From the NCBI GenBank assembly GCA_037783415.1, contig JAZGTN010000089.1, positions 4,549,605 to 4,613,604 of the forward strand: 64,000 nt of DNA, in the 5' to 3' direction. This document shows, one piece after another, positions 51,727 through 63,766 of the stretch. Positions within the stretch are counted from its first letter, which is position 1. The number at the start of each line of letters is the position of its first letter. This DNA is from Leptasterias polaris (taxonomy: Eukaryota; Echinodermata; Asteroidea; Forcipulatida; Asteriidae). The notes below the pieces were generated by a model that saw nothing but the letters and a program-made list of their open reading frames with translations, ran no database searches and had not been told where the DNA came from. The translations under genes were made by a program, and so were the position numbers.

Positions 51727-52279
51727 GGTGGAAGAAGGTATGGTTCAAACCTGAAGAAAAGACAAGTTGAGAGAAGATGAGAAAGAACTATTATTACTAT
51801 TTATTACTATTTGTAAAATATACCCCCCTCCTGCATCAAACCCCACCCTCAAAGTCACACCCATCACCTCCTCTTCATGGTTGTGATTTCACACAAGCAC
51901 TGTAGACCCCTTGTGCAATGAGCCTATCCTGTCTGCAATTTTGGGAGTCGAAATGTACACAAAGAAATTCACTCCCAAAATGGTGGAAATGGTTTGCAGA
52001 GTTGCGCTCCGTGTTATGTACATATATGTCAGTGTTACAACCGTGGTTGTGGCTTCAATCATATTATATGTGAATAGTTGTCACTATGTCACTGTCAGTG
52101 TCATCTCCCAAAATGCCTTCCAGCATGTCCAGGCAGCCATTGAACATTAATACCCTGACATCATATTGGGATGTGAGCCAGATGCAAAGTAAATCTGTTA
52201 TTGTTAAGTGTTAACAATGTTATTGGTGACAGTTTAACTGTCAAGCCCATAACCTTCTGGTCCTTTGTCAAGCTCATGT
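51727..52279. other. FOXRED1 upstream flank
   Basis: The ATG context CACCATGG on the minus strand is good. The ~550 bp upstream holds CCACCC-rich sequence near 51830-51870 and a GGGAGTC...ACTCCC spaced inverted pair near 51942-51977. I see no TATA box or distinct core-promoter motif and no other exon. Confidence 0.45.
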
Positions 52280-52607
52280 GGTAAACCTAGGAATAGCCAC
52301 ACTGCCAAACACCTGAGCCAAAACTACATCCTCATTGAATTCCAAGCATGGCTTCCGAAAAAAAATGTCCACATCCACACAGCTCATATCAGCTACACCT
52401 GGGCCCAATTTTGACAAAGTGCCACACCTCCATCTCTCCTCCAAGCTCCAACTCTATGGCATTAGGGGACACACACTAAATTGGATCAAAGCGTTCCTTA
52501 TTGGCAGAGAACAGGCAGTTTCAGTTAATGGGACCTACTCTTCCAGGGGTTGTGTTACATTAGGAGTACCCCAGGAATCTGTACTGGATCTAGTCCTCTT
52601 TCTCCTA
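52280..52607 (+). pseudogene. Old LINE reverse-transcriptase fragment
   Basis: Codons for EFQ-like, HGFRKK, FDKVPH, GIRGHTLNWIKAFL and GVPQESVLDLVLFLL follow the order of non-LTR reverse-transcriptase motifs (thumb-side helix, then the SGxPQG block). The Gly of PQG is Glu, the catalytic Asp segment is eroded and the upstream part is frameshifted. It stops where the second element begins. Confidence 0.7.
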
Positions 52608-53841
52608 AAAAAAGGACGTCCAGGAAAAGTTACAATGACCGTAGATAATGGCCACCCAGTAGACGCTGTGTACCTCGACTTCAGCAAAGCCTTCGACCAA
52701 GTACCACACCAGAGGTTACTGAATAAGCTTAGATCACATGGTATAGGGGAAAAAACTACTGCTTGGATTGAGGCATGGCTGTCCAATAGACAACAGAGGG
52801 TGTGGTGAATGGGGCTCAATCAGAGTGGTCAGCAGTAATTAGCGGTGTCCCCCAAGGATCTGTCCTGGGTCCAATGTTATTCATCATTTACATCAACGAT
52901 ATTGATGAAGGCGTCTCGAGTTCGGTCCATAAGTTTGCTGATGACACAAAGGTCTTCAGAAAAGTGTCAACCACAGAAGATGCTCTAGGACTTCAGGATG
53001 ACCTCGACCGCCTGTTTCAGTGGTCTAAAGACTTGCAAATGTTATTCAACACTGAGAAATATAAGTGTCTTCACTTTGGCCACAGGAACATCCAGTACAA
53101 CTACTACATTGGTGATAGCAGAATTCAGACAGTTAGTGAAGAAAGAGATCTTGGGGTAATAATAATAATAATCTTCCACCAGTCACTTAATGTAAGTACC
53201 CACTGTGCGAAGGCAGTCAAAAGCGCCTATAGAGCTCTGGGACTAATCAACAGAACCATCACGAACAAAGACAAAACAACAATCATCAGACTCTACAAAG
53301 AATTGGTCAGGCCCCATTTAGACTACTGTGTACAGGCGTGGAGGCCTCATCTACAAAGGGACATCGATCTCATGGAAAGAGTCCAAAAGAGAGTGCTGAG
53401 AATGATTGGAGGCCTATCACACTTGGACTATGTGGACAAACTCAAGAAAGTGAAGTTGACCACTTTGGAGTGCAGGAGGCTGCGAGGAGATCCGATAGAG
53501 ACCTTTAATAAGATACTCCGGGGTCTTGAGGGTTTGAACCCTGAGAATTTCTTCGATTTGTCAACTGTTCGGTACCAACTGAAACTGTATAAGAGAAGGT
53601 CCAACCTTAACCTCAGGAAGTTCTGGTTTAGCCAGAGTGGTAAACTGCTGGAATTTACTCCCAAGGGAGGCAATAGAAGCTACCAGTGTGAACTCATTCA
53701 AGGGCCATGTGGACAAATTTTTCAAGAACATAGGGTGGCTTTATAAGCTATCTAAGCTGTCTGCCCCAGTGACCAGGACCACCGTCTCCTCCTGTGATGT
53801 GTGATGGCGTCTGTGGATTCAAGTAAGTCAAGTAAGTCAAA
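52608..53841 (+). mobile_element. CR1/Jockey-type LINE, 5'-truncated, RT and C-terminus
   Basis: The RT motifs are in order: VDAVYLDFSKAFDQVPH (catalytic Asp), SGVPQGSVLGPMLFIIYIND and FADDTKVF (the second and third catalytic Asp), then a C-terminal region ending ~53746. A one-base frameshift at ~52802 (GTGTGGTG) splits the frame between the first and second motifs, and a short ATA-repeat run lies at ~53158-53170. The endonuclease domain is missing. The 3' end carries AAGTAAGTC repeats at 53817-53841. The copy is dead but fairly young compared with the fragment it adjoins. Confidence 0.85.
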
Positions 53842-54280
53842 TGATCTTGGATGACACAGTCATCACCAAAAAATCATCATGGCCAGCCGGCCGCAGTAAC
53901 TTGAGCACGATACTCCTCTTTTAAAAAATGTTTGTTTTACGATTAATGATTATATAATTATTAATATTAACGTTATTAATAAATAATATATTCAAGTTTG
54001 GAACATTTTGATTTTGATATTTCTGTTTTGGCTAACCATGGAAGAAGGTCTAAGTCTAACCAGGCCTGGAAGTGCTCAGGAAGCTATCCCATCTATCTGC
54101 TCACAAATACGATTGATTTTGCACAATATCATGAATATGGTCGAAATGGCAAACGCTCAGTGACAGTGGGAAGGAAACAGGAATCAATATTTGTACCTTT
54201 TCAGCTTTTTCCTTCCAACAGTGCCTTTCGACCAATTTATTGTGCATTTAAACAACACCATATATAGACCTTATAGTTAT

Positions 54281-54656
54281 AAAGGCACTGAACACGTTTG
54301 GTAATTACTCAAAACAAATATTAGCTTAAAAACTTACTTGGTAACGAGCAACGGAGAGCTGTTGATAGTATAAAACATTGTAGGAAACGACTCCCTCTGA
54401 AATAACGTAGTTTTTGAGAAAGAGGTAATTTCTCACTAAAATAATAAAAGACTTCATGCATGAAGTCTTTTATTCCTATCTGAAAGCACACTAATTTGTA
54501 CAACAAGGGACGGGTGTTTTTTCTTTCATTATTTTCTTGCAACTTCAATGACCAATTGAGCCCAAATTTTCACAGGCTTGTTATTTTATGCGTATGTTGG
54601 GATACACCAAGTGAAATACTGGTCTTTGACAATTACAAAACGTGTTCAGTGCCTTT
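54281..54656. mobile_element. MITE family E, complete copy with central palindrome
   Basis: AAAGGCACTGAACACGTTT at the left and AAAACGTGTTCAGTGCCTTT at the right are inverted repeats of ~19 bp. At the centre (54446-54475) lies a 30-bp perfect palindrome around AAGACTTCATGCATGAAG. Shared blocks: ACAGGCTTGTTATTTTATGC and GTCTTTGACAATTAC. Confidence 0.88.
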
Positions 54657-55164
54657 AGTTTAAGCATGGAGGTAGCCTCTGTTCCCCTGATCTTGACATT
54701 GGTGCCCCCTCAAAAGTTTCCTAGACAACAGAACAGTGCAAAGTTTAACGATTTTCCAATTGGGTTTTTTTCATGTTAGCCTTAATCTTATCTTAGTCTA
54801 TGGTCTACTCTTAATCTTAGTCTTTTAGTCTTCGACTCACCCCACCTTCTTAAGTTTCTCCCCTTCACTCCCGATCCCCAGTCCCAGTCCAGTCCTTGTA
54901 AAGTTGTTCTCTTTGCTTTCACTTTCAGTCACACAGTGATGTACTGTTCCCTGTCAGTAAAGTGTATTTAATTAAAGGTTTTTACGTCACTACACGACAG
55001 TTGTCCCCTTCCTTGGTAATTTCATGAAGGAAGAAATTTCTTGTGTCTATAGTGCAGACGAACTTAACTACTAAAAAAGTGCTACGTTACTGTAGTGACG
55101 TTACTAAGCTGACATGACATGAACATGCCACAATTTGCTGATGGTCGTCGTCTACTAAATACAC

Positions 55165-55189
55165 GGGGGGGGGGGGGGGGGGGGGGGGG
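55165..55189. repeat. G25 homopolymer
   Basis: Twenty-five Gs on the plus strand. Exact length is uncertain for the usual sequencing reasons. Confidence 0.9.
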
Positions 55190-55942
55190 ACGCACGGCGC
55201 AGTCACATAAACATGGACGGCTGTTACGCTCATTTTAGTAATAATATCACTTATGTTATACGAAACCATCAAACACGGAACAGTCGTAGAGTTCACCTTC
55301 CATTAATTATTGCTTCAATATTAACTAGAGAGGGCGCTGTTTGCGAATAAACTAGCAATCTTTTTCACACAAGTACGTGTACGTGAAATATAAAAAAGGT
55401 GAGCGATTTCAGATTATGAAGGTTTAGTTTAGGTCACTATAGCCTCCACTAATTTGAAAAGATTCTTACACTACAGAAAGATCAAGTTGAGGTGCAAGGA
55501 ATTAACGTAATATATTAAAATAAATAATGATAAAACTGTATTAATTATTATAACTTTTGTTTGTTAAAAAGTTTATCAATAACAATATCACATTTATTAT
55601 CAGTTTGTCAGATTACATAACGTTTGCCGTATCCCTCTAAACTCTATGTCATTGAGTTCAGCAGATCTATATTTGAGTGTTTTCTAGCCCCATAAATAGT
55701 GCTGCTACTAGTACTACTACGTACTACTAGTTCACTTCTTCAAGGATACGAAGGGGACAGGCAATATTTATGGGGCTTTAGTATTTCCTTGTTCTCCGCT
55801 TCCTAATCTTCCCACTCCTGTCGAAGAGAATTTTACTTTTTTTAGAGAGTGGGTACTATCTAGGACTGGGAGACTTTTCACACAAACAAAAAGTTTGGAA
55901 GTTGGTTTGACAAAAACTGGATATAACTTAAAAGTTTATGGT

Positions 55943-56067
55943 CGCGTAATGCAGACGCGTTTGTGCGTCTGCTTAGTTAGTGCACATCTCTATGGTGTTT
56001 GCCAACCAATAGTGTCTGTACACATGCGTGAATATAATTAGCATATTTCATGGGAAGGGTCTATTGA
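55943..56067 (+). repeat. Dispersed ~120-bp repeat directly upstream of the AADAC-like ATG
   Basis: Same sequence as 10343-10465 in the opposite orientation. It ends 56 bp before the ATG and so probably provides promoter or 5' UTR sequence; it contains CCAACCAATAG. Confidence 0.85.
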
Positions 56068-56123
56068 TTGATTGATCTTTTTTAAAACAGGTTTTCCATC
56101 AATTAAACCACAAGGATGACAAC

Positions 56124-59100
56124 ATGACACTAGATGCGCTATCCATCGTTGCTGTAGCTATTCTAGTATTTGCAGTTGGTTTGTTTTGCTGGGCTTGCTA
56201 CGAGTTCTACACTGCTGTCCCTCCATCTATCAATCAGAAATGGCTCTTCAGGATTGTGTTCATGATTTTCAAAGTCAATCGGTGCATTGTAAGCAAAAAC
56301 AAAGTTTTAATATATTTTCCGCAACATTGAGTAACCCTTTCAGCCTCAAATTCCTTTTGACATATACAACTGCTGGTGCCCACATTGTTTGACTACTCAA
56401 GAATGATGCACACATTCTCACACAACAGAAAGCTTGTGTTCAAAGTTTGACTTTCCAAACTCTATTATTACCTTGAAGATTTCATTTTAGAGCATAATAA
56501 GTAATCAAATTGTCTTACTTATTAAATTTACTTTCATAGAATTAAAAAATCATCAAAATCAGCCAATAAATGTCCAAGTTCTTGGTGTTTGTTTCCCCAG
56601 TGTGTTCTGTAAACCCAAACACTTTTTTGCAAACAACCATATGGTGCTCCGTTGGTGTTTGCCATTTTGGATCATTCCACTTCAATTTGAAGGGATTGCA
56701 TAATAGCAACCCTATTTTATTTTAACGTAATTGGAAAGATCCTATATTTCTCTTTCCAATAATAGTAAGCTTGGGTATGGAGGGTGAACATGGATGAAAA
56801 CTACAGCTTTTTAACAAATGGCCTTTGTGCTCAGGCTTGAGTGCTTTTTGGGTGTTATCTTGGGCGACTAAAGCCGCCATTGGGGCTGAAAGGGTTAATA
56901 TTGAAAATAAAAATGTTTACAGATTTTCACAATACTTTCATGGTATAATGATGGTCATGGTGGAAAACTTTCCTTGTAATATTTCTGCTTGAAATGCTAT
57001 CGTTTTTGAGAAATGAGTATAAAACAATTATTTTTGATCTCACAAGTCAATAACCTGATAATTGGAAACGTTGAAAACATATACATTTTTGTGTGACTCC
57101 GATGACCAATTGAGCTTAAATTTTCGAAGGTCCGTTGTTTCATGTTTGTTAAGTGTGGTGTGTCGTGGCCAAGTGGTCAACACACCCTCAGGCTCTGGCA
57201 TTTCAGATCAGCAGAGTGTGGGTTCAAGTCCCATAGTTATTACACTTGTGTCCTTTAACCCTTGCTTGCTGTCTGACCATTCAATACCATTCACTGTGGT
57301 TTTGAATGATATATAAGCTATGCCAGCCTTGCAATATGATACCATGAGGGAATGCATGTACACAGTACACAGTTAGTTCTGTGCACAGTTGTGCCACCAT
57401 ACACAACTTTGGCAGTTGAATGGTTTCAAATGGTTGGTCAACTCACTTGAAAATGTTGCGAACAGTAGGAGGGTTAAGCACGACACATACTAATTTTTCA
57501 TTCAGGCCTATCTTCAAGGAAGCAACAGAGGCAATTGCCTCTATTCCCCTGTTTAAATGCCCCTGATCATTGCCTTGGTGCCCCATGAAATGTTCTAGTA
57601 GAAGTTTACATTTTCCTCATAGGGGTGCCCTTCACAAAGCAAAAACTGCCTTGCCCTTAATGCAGAAATGAAGCATCGGACCTGTTCATTGTTGTCACTA
57701 AAAAACATTGAAAAGTAGTTGAAGGAAATAAAACTCTTCCAAAAACTAATTATTAGTAGTGGAACTTATTTTTTTAAACTCTTTTGTTGCAGGCACATGT
57801 CTTGACTTTTTTCAGAGTATTTGGATTGACGATGGAGGAGAACATGGCAGCCTTCACGGACTGGATGCTTCCAGACTGCGTCATGGACGACGAACACGTC
57901 TCAACAACATTACAGAACTTCAACGGTGTTCCTGTCCGGGTCCACAGACCTAAGAAAGTAGCCCCTAAAGATGGACTTCTTCCAGCGTTACTCTACTTCC
58001 ACGGTGGGGGCTTTGTGTATGGAAGTTCTGGTTAGTCTTCATATCTTGGATACAATCGTTATTTAAAAAAATTTAGATGATTGAAAATCTAATCCTACTG
58101 TACTCGATCATTCCCATCACCTCCTCGGCAGGTTATCCACCTCCAGCATTTTACCATTTAAGTTATTATATATTTCTGGTAATGAAGCCAAGGATGCTTT
58201 AAGTAAACTTAATCACTGTAGCTCGCATGTATGAGGAAACCTGTAAACAAATGTGAACCCGGGACCTATAGCTTAATGTCTCATTCAAAGGACAAAGCAA
58301 TTATGGTAAAGTATCTTGCTCAAGGACACAAATGCCACAACCGGGACTCGAACCAACGCTTTGCTGATCAGAAACACCAGAGCTTCAGTACGGTGCTCTT
58401 AACTGCTTGGCCACGACACGCCACTGGGCAGTTTAAGTCAAGTATACAGGCATGATATTTGTCCTGCTGATGAAGTCTGATTTTCGTTTATTTTTGCCCT
58501 CAGAAAAAGCAGCATTATTTTTATCAAATAGCCTGGAAAGTCTACTATAAGCTTATACCATGTAGGTCAGCCCTTGTAAGTTGTACTCAATAAAAATGTC
58601 CTACTTTGGTCCAAGGGACAAGTGTCATGCCTAATTATACTGTGCTGACATCATGCAATTATCATGAACTGCACATTTTAAGATCATCAGATTCAAGTTC
58701 TGGTGGTTTAGTCATCGGGGTGTGGGTTCGAGTCCCGGTCGTGACGCTTGTGTCCTTGAGCAAGACACTTCAATATAATTGCTTCTCTTCACCCAGGTGT
58801 ATAAATGGGTACCTGCGAGGGTAGAGGTTGATATTGTGTTTGAAAAAGCCTTCTGAGCGCCACGGCAGCTCGGGCTGTATACTCCCCAGGGAGCTGAGAA
58901 AGATTAAAGGAATGTTATTGGCCCAATGACCAGGACACTATTATGTAAAGCGCATTGAGACATTATTGTAAAATGCGCTATATAAGAACTAGTTATTATT
59001 ATTATTATTATTATTATTATTTATTTGTATTTTTCTTCAATTGTTTCCAGCATCTTTTCATCCCTTCACAAGGCGTCTGTGTGAGTCCCTTCGAATTGTT

Positions 59101-61113
59101 GTAGTCTCCGTGGAGTAAGTTCAGCCAATCCTTTATTTTCTGTTTATTTAGTAACTGTTTCAAATGTTTTCATCATTATTAAGCTGAAACAGTTGGGTTG
59201 TTGTTAGAGACTATCACAGTTCTTCCTCAGATGTGCCCAATGTTGTTATTTTAGTATCTTCAATCTTCAATAGAATAATCCCTATGCAGCACTTAAGGGC
59301 CTATACTGGGATGTGGTGCAGTGCGGCGTCACAGCCAAAAAGTGCAGGTGAAGAAGAAAAGTGAGAAACGAAGAGCACAAAGTTGGCAAAATCCATCAAA
59401 ATCGAAAAAGTGAGGGTGCATTAAAAACTTGGCTTGAAGAATTAGAGCAATCTGGCACCGACCGGTAGCCTCATTCCTTTGATATCCTCAAATAAGTATC
59501 CTAATAAATACTGTGTTGACATTGAAACATGAGATGAGATTGCTTATTTTGTAGATACCCCATTTGCCAATCCTGTCCTATTTGCCAATCCTGTCCAAAA
59601 TTGTGCGAGCATTACATATAGGTTTAATGACAACATTGAGCGTCAGTTGGCTAAAGTTCTTAATTGTTAACTAGTAACCGGAAACTGAGGTCAAGTTTTA
59701 TTCTCAGGTTTTTATTTCTTGATTTGTTTGATATATTTCATGGCTAAGTTTTACTCTCCCAACAATTTGATATAATTTTTATAGCCATATACTTTGTTAA
59801 ACTAAAGTATCTGAAGAAACAGAATCGCTCATGGAAAACTCAGTATGGTTGGAACCAACTTGGTCCAACAAGTTTGAGAGAGACTTGCACAGTATTTTGC
59901 GGGCTAACATATGGTGCATGTTTCATTGAAAAACCATGTGGATGATATGAAATGGTCAGACAGTGGGAGGGTTAATCCTTATCACATGCTAAATCTTCAT
60001 TCAGCTACAGACTCGCCCCAGCTCATCTATTTCCTGCAGCTGTGGACGACAGTCGGGAAGCAACAATATGGCTACTCCGTAACGGTCCGACATTGAACGT
60101 TGATCCTAGTCGCATCGGTGTGGCTGGAGACAGTGCTGGGGGGTTGCTGGCTGCTGCAGTGGCCAAACAGATTCATGACGACCCATCGGTTCTTAATCTC
60201 AGACTGCAAGTGCTGTTCTACCCAGCTCTACAGCTCCTAAATGTCGGTAAGTAAAACAAAGATTCACTTCATTAGTCAGATTTCAAGAAAAAGTCAGAGT
60301 GATAGCTTAACCCTAACATATTTGAGTGTTCGATTTACCTAGACCGTTCCTTACTCTAACAAAATCCAACCCCATGGTAACTCAACATCCAAACTGTTGG
60401 ATGCATTGTGCCTTACCTCATGCAAGGCATGATCAGTTCACTAATGGTGCAGTCCTCAGAATCAAACAAAACAATCTGTTGGATTTAGAAGGCTGCAAAG
60501 AATAATTGTAGGTGACAGTTTTGTCTGTACTATTTGTTATGTAGGTTCGCCCTCTCACATCATTTACGATGCCCATTTTAATACCCACGGAGAATGCTAC
60601 CAGGAGAGAGGCAGGTTTCTTATCTGACAACCTACATCCTAGGAAAGATGCCCAGATTATGAAGCCTATCGTGGATTACGTAGCTCAAACAGTGTCATCA
60701 CCCCGGAGTATCGACAGACGAACCCCACCGCATCTAGTCAAATACGTCGTCGTATAACCTGGTGCCGGATCATCTTCGATGGGACGGATGTAGGAAAGTC
60801 AAAGGAAGCCCTGAAGAGATACCCTGAACTGTGGGAGAAGTACGGACACTTCTTTGAGGATCCGCGCTTGTCTCCAGTCATTGCAGAGAGAATGGAAGGT
60901 CTGCCGACGGCGTACATTGTCACGGGGAACAACGACTGCCTTAGAGACGACGGGGTGTTTTACGTGAAGCGTCTGGAGGCGGCTGGCGTCTCCACCCACT
61001 GGGTCAACTACGAGGGAGGCTTCCATGGAATGCTCCCCATCGTTTTCAATTTCTTTGAGGTGGGGCTGAAAGCGGAGAGAGATTTTGTGAAATTCGCAAG
61101 TGAGTTTCTATGA
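56124..61113 (+). CDS. AADAC/NCEH1-like microsomal serine esterase, last exon disrupted
   Basis: Members of this hormone-sensitive-lipase-like family are ER type II membrane proteins that hydrolyse acyl esters or amides. Exons: 56124-56288, 57793-58030, 59051-59114, 60005-60246, 60545-61113, phases 0, 1, 2, 1. Exon 1 encodes a signal anchor (LSIVAVAILVFAVGLFCWAC). Exon 2 carries the oxyanion-hole motif HGGGFVYGS, exon 3-4 VVVSVDYRLAPAHLFPA, exon 4 the nucleophile GDSAGG, exon 5 the catalytic Asp in NDCLRDDG and His in GGFHGM. Length would be ~425 codons, near the family's ~400. Oddity: in exon 5 the frame that joins exon 4 to the C-terminus contains two stops (TGA ~60624, TAG ~60639), while family-like strings (SYLTTYILGK, PEYRQTNP, HLVKYV) lie in different frames between 60550 and 60790. 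Either a young pseudogene or a locally bad consensus. Everything else is intact. Confidence 0.75.
56335..56894. mobile_element. piggyBac-type MITE family 3, copy 2
   Basis: Starts CCCTTTCAGCC after TAA and ends GGCTGAAAGGG before TTAA (56895-56898). Body shared with 47030-47678. AADAC-like intron 1. Confidence 0.82.
56905..57155. mobile_element. MITE family E fragment
   Basis: GATGGTCATGGTGGAAAACT, GAGAAATGAGTATAAAACAA and GATGACCAATTGAGC match the family; the ends are lost. AADAC-like intron 1. Confidence 0.7.
57163..57485 (+). mobile_element. SINE head split by a family 2 MITE
   Basis: TGTCGTGGCCAAGTGGTCAA and GTGTGGGTTCAAGTCCCATA followed by CTTGTGTCC form a SINE head. After the MITE the sequence resumes GCACGACAC, the expected continuation of GTCCTTGAGCAAGACAC. 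Confidence 0.75.
57259..57473. mobile_element. piggyBac-type MITE family 2, inserted in a SINE
   Basis: TTAA at 57255-57258 and 57474-57477; starts CCCTTGCTTGCTGTC and ends GAACAGTAGGAGGG. Near-identical to 36977-37188. Confidence 0.92.
58163..58425 (-). mobile_element. SINE-B, minus strand, AADAC-like intron 2
   Basis: AATGAAGCCAAGGATGC, CACTGTAGCTCGCATG, AAGTATCTTGCTCAAGGACA, CGGGACTCGAACC and GGCCACGACACGCC. Confidence 0.82.
58676..59025 (+). mobile_element. SINE-A, AADAC-like intron 2
   Basis: GTGTGGGTTCGAGTCCCGGT, GGGTACCTGCGAGGGTAGAG, CTGTATACTCCCCAGGGAGC and GCGCTATATAAGAACTAG with an (ATT)n tail that ends ~25 bp before the exon 3 acceptor. Confidence 0.87.
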
Positions 61114-61330
61114 GGTATTCCATATTGAGAATTAGGAACGACAAATGCAACTGTACATCCAGTTGCTTTATTATTCACTTGCTCTTGCCTTTATCAATCA
61201 AGGTAAGGTAATTTTTTAGTTTTGGAACTTAAATTTGTTTAAATTTACAATAATTAGAACAATTCTTTAACAAAATTCTAAGATATTTGACAATGTATAT
61301 TTACCAACTGAGTTGCCACAAACTTGTGAA

Positions 61331-61372
61331 TGATTAAATGAATGTTGACTGCAGTCAACATTCATTTAATCA
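61331..61372. repeat. 42-bp perfect palindrome
   Basis: TGATTAAATGAATGTTGACT, then GC, then AGTCAACATTCATTTAATCA: every base pairs, with no loop. It lies 218 bp after the AADAC-like stop, probably in the 3' UTR. Confidence 0.95.
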
Positions 61373-62787
61373 GTCGACTGTTGTAAAATGTTACTTAAGT
61401 TTTCAAGAGGCTCAGAGATTAACTATACATGATCAAAGTGCACGAAATTACTGTCAGTCTTTGACTGTTTATGCAACACTTAGTCACTTAGGCCTGTTTC
61501 ATGAGGATTTGGTCAATTCCTGATTAAAAGTATTTTTTCTACAATTTTTTCTAAACATAATTATATAAATCATAGTAACTGCAGTTGATTAACATATTTT
61601 CATACTCTTAATTATTTATTTAGAAATTATTTTAAGAAGACATTGAAGAAATTGTGATGTTTTGCTATGTTTTGTGAGAACAAGGTTTTTATTCTTCACA
61701 AAAAGTATTTTTTCATTTCTTTATTACTAATACCAAAGTTGAGATAGTGGAGGAAATTTGTTTGTGATATTTACATGTAAGTGCACCATTTCAATGCATG
61801 TGTATTTTTATATCGATTTTTCTTAGCTTTTTTTATATATCTGTAGTGAATTAGGGATCGGTGGTTTAGGTTGCAAATTGAAAAAATTCCACTCAAAAAC
61901 GACAATATTAATCATTGTGCAATTTGTATTTACAATAGTTTGAATAATATTAAAAGACGACAATTAAAGTAAAAGAAGGGTTATTTATAAAGGACAATTT
62001 CATACACACGTTACAATCAGCACAGTATTAATTAGAAAAATGATTTCACGAATTGTATAGATAAGATCATTACAAACAATGCTAGGTAAACATCGGAGAC
62101 CTAGTTCGCAGTGGCATTTAAACCACAATGAACCCTTGCCCCCTCTTGCCATCAAAATGAGATTAAAAAATGTACAAATAAATGGTTTGATGCATCAAAA
62201 GCCCCCAACTATTATTTCATTCACATTACATGTAGGAAGTGTCAGTTATGCCACAAGTTAGTTCGCATATTGCCAGCGTGCCTGTGTTGCACACTTCGTA
62301 GAAAAATGGCGGCCCAAACTTCGTCATTTTTCAAATTGGTAGAAGCCAGGTATAAAACTAATTTGAATTCAACTTGTATGAAATACTTCTGTCATGAAGT
62401 AGGGTCCTATCTCCAAATTTTCAAGTTAGTTGGCTTTTGTAGCCCCACAAATTATGGCAAGATTTCGTGTTTACGGGAGACACAGTTTATTTGGTAAACA
62501 TTCAGTTCGTGATAATTGCATAGTGTCGTGCATTTTGGTAGAATTTGGGTTGCTGGCACATTAATCCTGAGGACGCAGGTTCACATCCCGCTCTAATAAA
62601 AAATTTCAACCTCAAATTCATGTGGAAAACCATATTTCTGATAACTAGTGGTCAGTGGGAATTGCTCACAGTCTATTTAAATACAAGGTCAGTATAATGT
62701 ACTAGTGTCAGTATAATGTACTAGTGCCAGCTAATATTTTCAATTAATATACTACTAAAATATTCAACTTTAAAGTACATGTATCGA

Positions 62788-62990
62788 TTACACATCATTG
62801 GGTTTCGGAAAAAGTATAACTTCATCTCTAGCCATTGAGCATGTTGAGCAAGCTGATACCCACTTGCTGATAGTGCTGGCACCACAACATTCTGTACACA
62901 AAGACATGGACAAATTGTATTTTTTACGACTTGGGTGTCTTAATTGCCCCACAATTTCCCCGACAGGACAGCATGATATAACAATGTAGA
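62788..62990 (-). CDS. Weak candidate terminal exon
   Basis: An open minus-strand stretch ends in TAA at 62788 and contains SLCTECCGAS...ACSTC, a loose pair of CxxC motifs. No acceptor in a phase matching the 63605 candidate is evident. I do not recognise the protein. Confidence 0.15.
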
Positions 62991-63604
62991 ACACTGACCG
63001 TAAATATTTGCAACTAAAAAACCTAAAAACGGTGCGGACAATAGGTGAGTTGAAGTGTGATAGACACTGAAACTGCATGTCATGTTTAAAAAAAAGTGTT
63101 ACATCAGCAAGGGTGTTTTGGTCAGAATTTCAGTATTCACTTTCTGTTTCGTTTCACAAAAATTAAATGAGTACGTTCTTTATCGTTTGGTTTAGAAATA
63201 GTCGTCTGAAATCTGTTGAAAATTATTCAGTATCACCTCACTGTCTTTGTTATGTCAGGCTCTCCTACCAGGGAAATCATAATTCGCACGGTTTTTCCAC
63301 GTCTTTGTGTACAAAACTTTGCGCAGCAAGTCCCCCAGCAATGGCGGCGTGGCATGCAGCACTTGCGGACAGATTGGTCTACAGTTTTCCATAAACACAT
63401 TTGAAAAATTAATCAAATCTAGGTGATCCCGTTTTGGTAAAAACAAGAAAAACAGTGTATACTTAATATTTCAATCAAGATAAGCAAAGGAGATTTTAAA
63501 GGGGTCTTCAAATGTTTTGCTCTCTCGATTAACAATTATACCCCGATGGAGGTAATTTATCGCACTCAGTAAATATTCAGATTAAAACTTAGCATTTTAC
63601 TTAC

Positions 63605-63766
63605 CAGTCCAGTAATATGTCCCACTGTTTTCTCACTTGAAGTAATTGGGAAATTGGTGTAGTCTTTCCTCCAGGAGCTTGTGACTTCACGGTACGCTGC
63701 TTTGATAATCTCATCTTCCCAGTTACTCCTGATACCTAATTCTATTAGCTGGGTAGTGTAGTACAT
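63605..63766 (-). CDS. Candidate first coding exon of an unrecognised gene
   Basis: Fifty-four codons from an ATG at 63766 (MYYTTQLIELGIRSNWEDEI...) to a strong donor CTG|GTAAGTAAA at 63604, phase 0. The composition is protein-like and the donor is good, but I cannot name the family and no partner exon is secure. Confidence 0.3.

Larger units (their letters stand above)
53842..56123. other. Gene-free interval before the AADAC-like gene
   Basis: It contains a MITE (54281-54656), a dispersed repeat fragment (GAGGTAGCCTCTGTTCCCCT, 54668-54735), a G25 tract (55165-55189), GTACTACTAGT-rich sequence near 55700-55730 and a dispersed repeat (55943-56067). No exon is supported. Confidence 0.55.
61114..63604. 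other. 3' flank of the AADAC-like gene
   Basis: Mostly AT-rich. It contains a 42-bp palindrome (61331-61372), a tRNA-like GCAGGTTCACATCCCGC remnant at 62574-62592, a short direct repeat GTCAGTATAATGTACTAGTG (62690-62725) and weak coding candidates at 62788-62990. No clear gene. Confidence 0.5.
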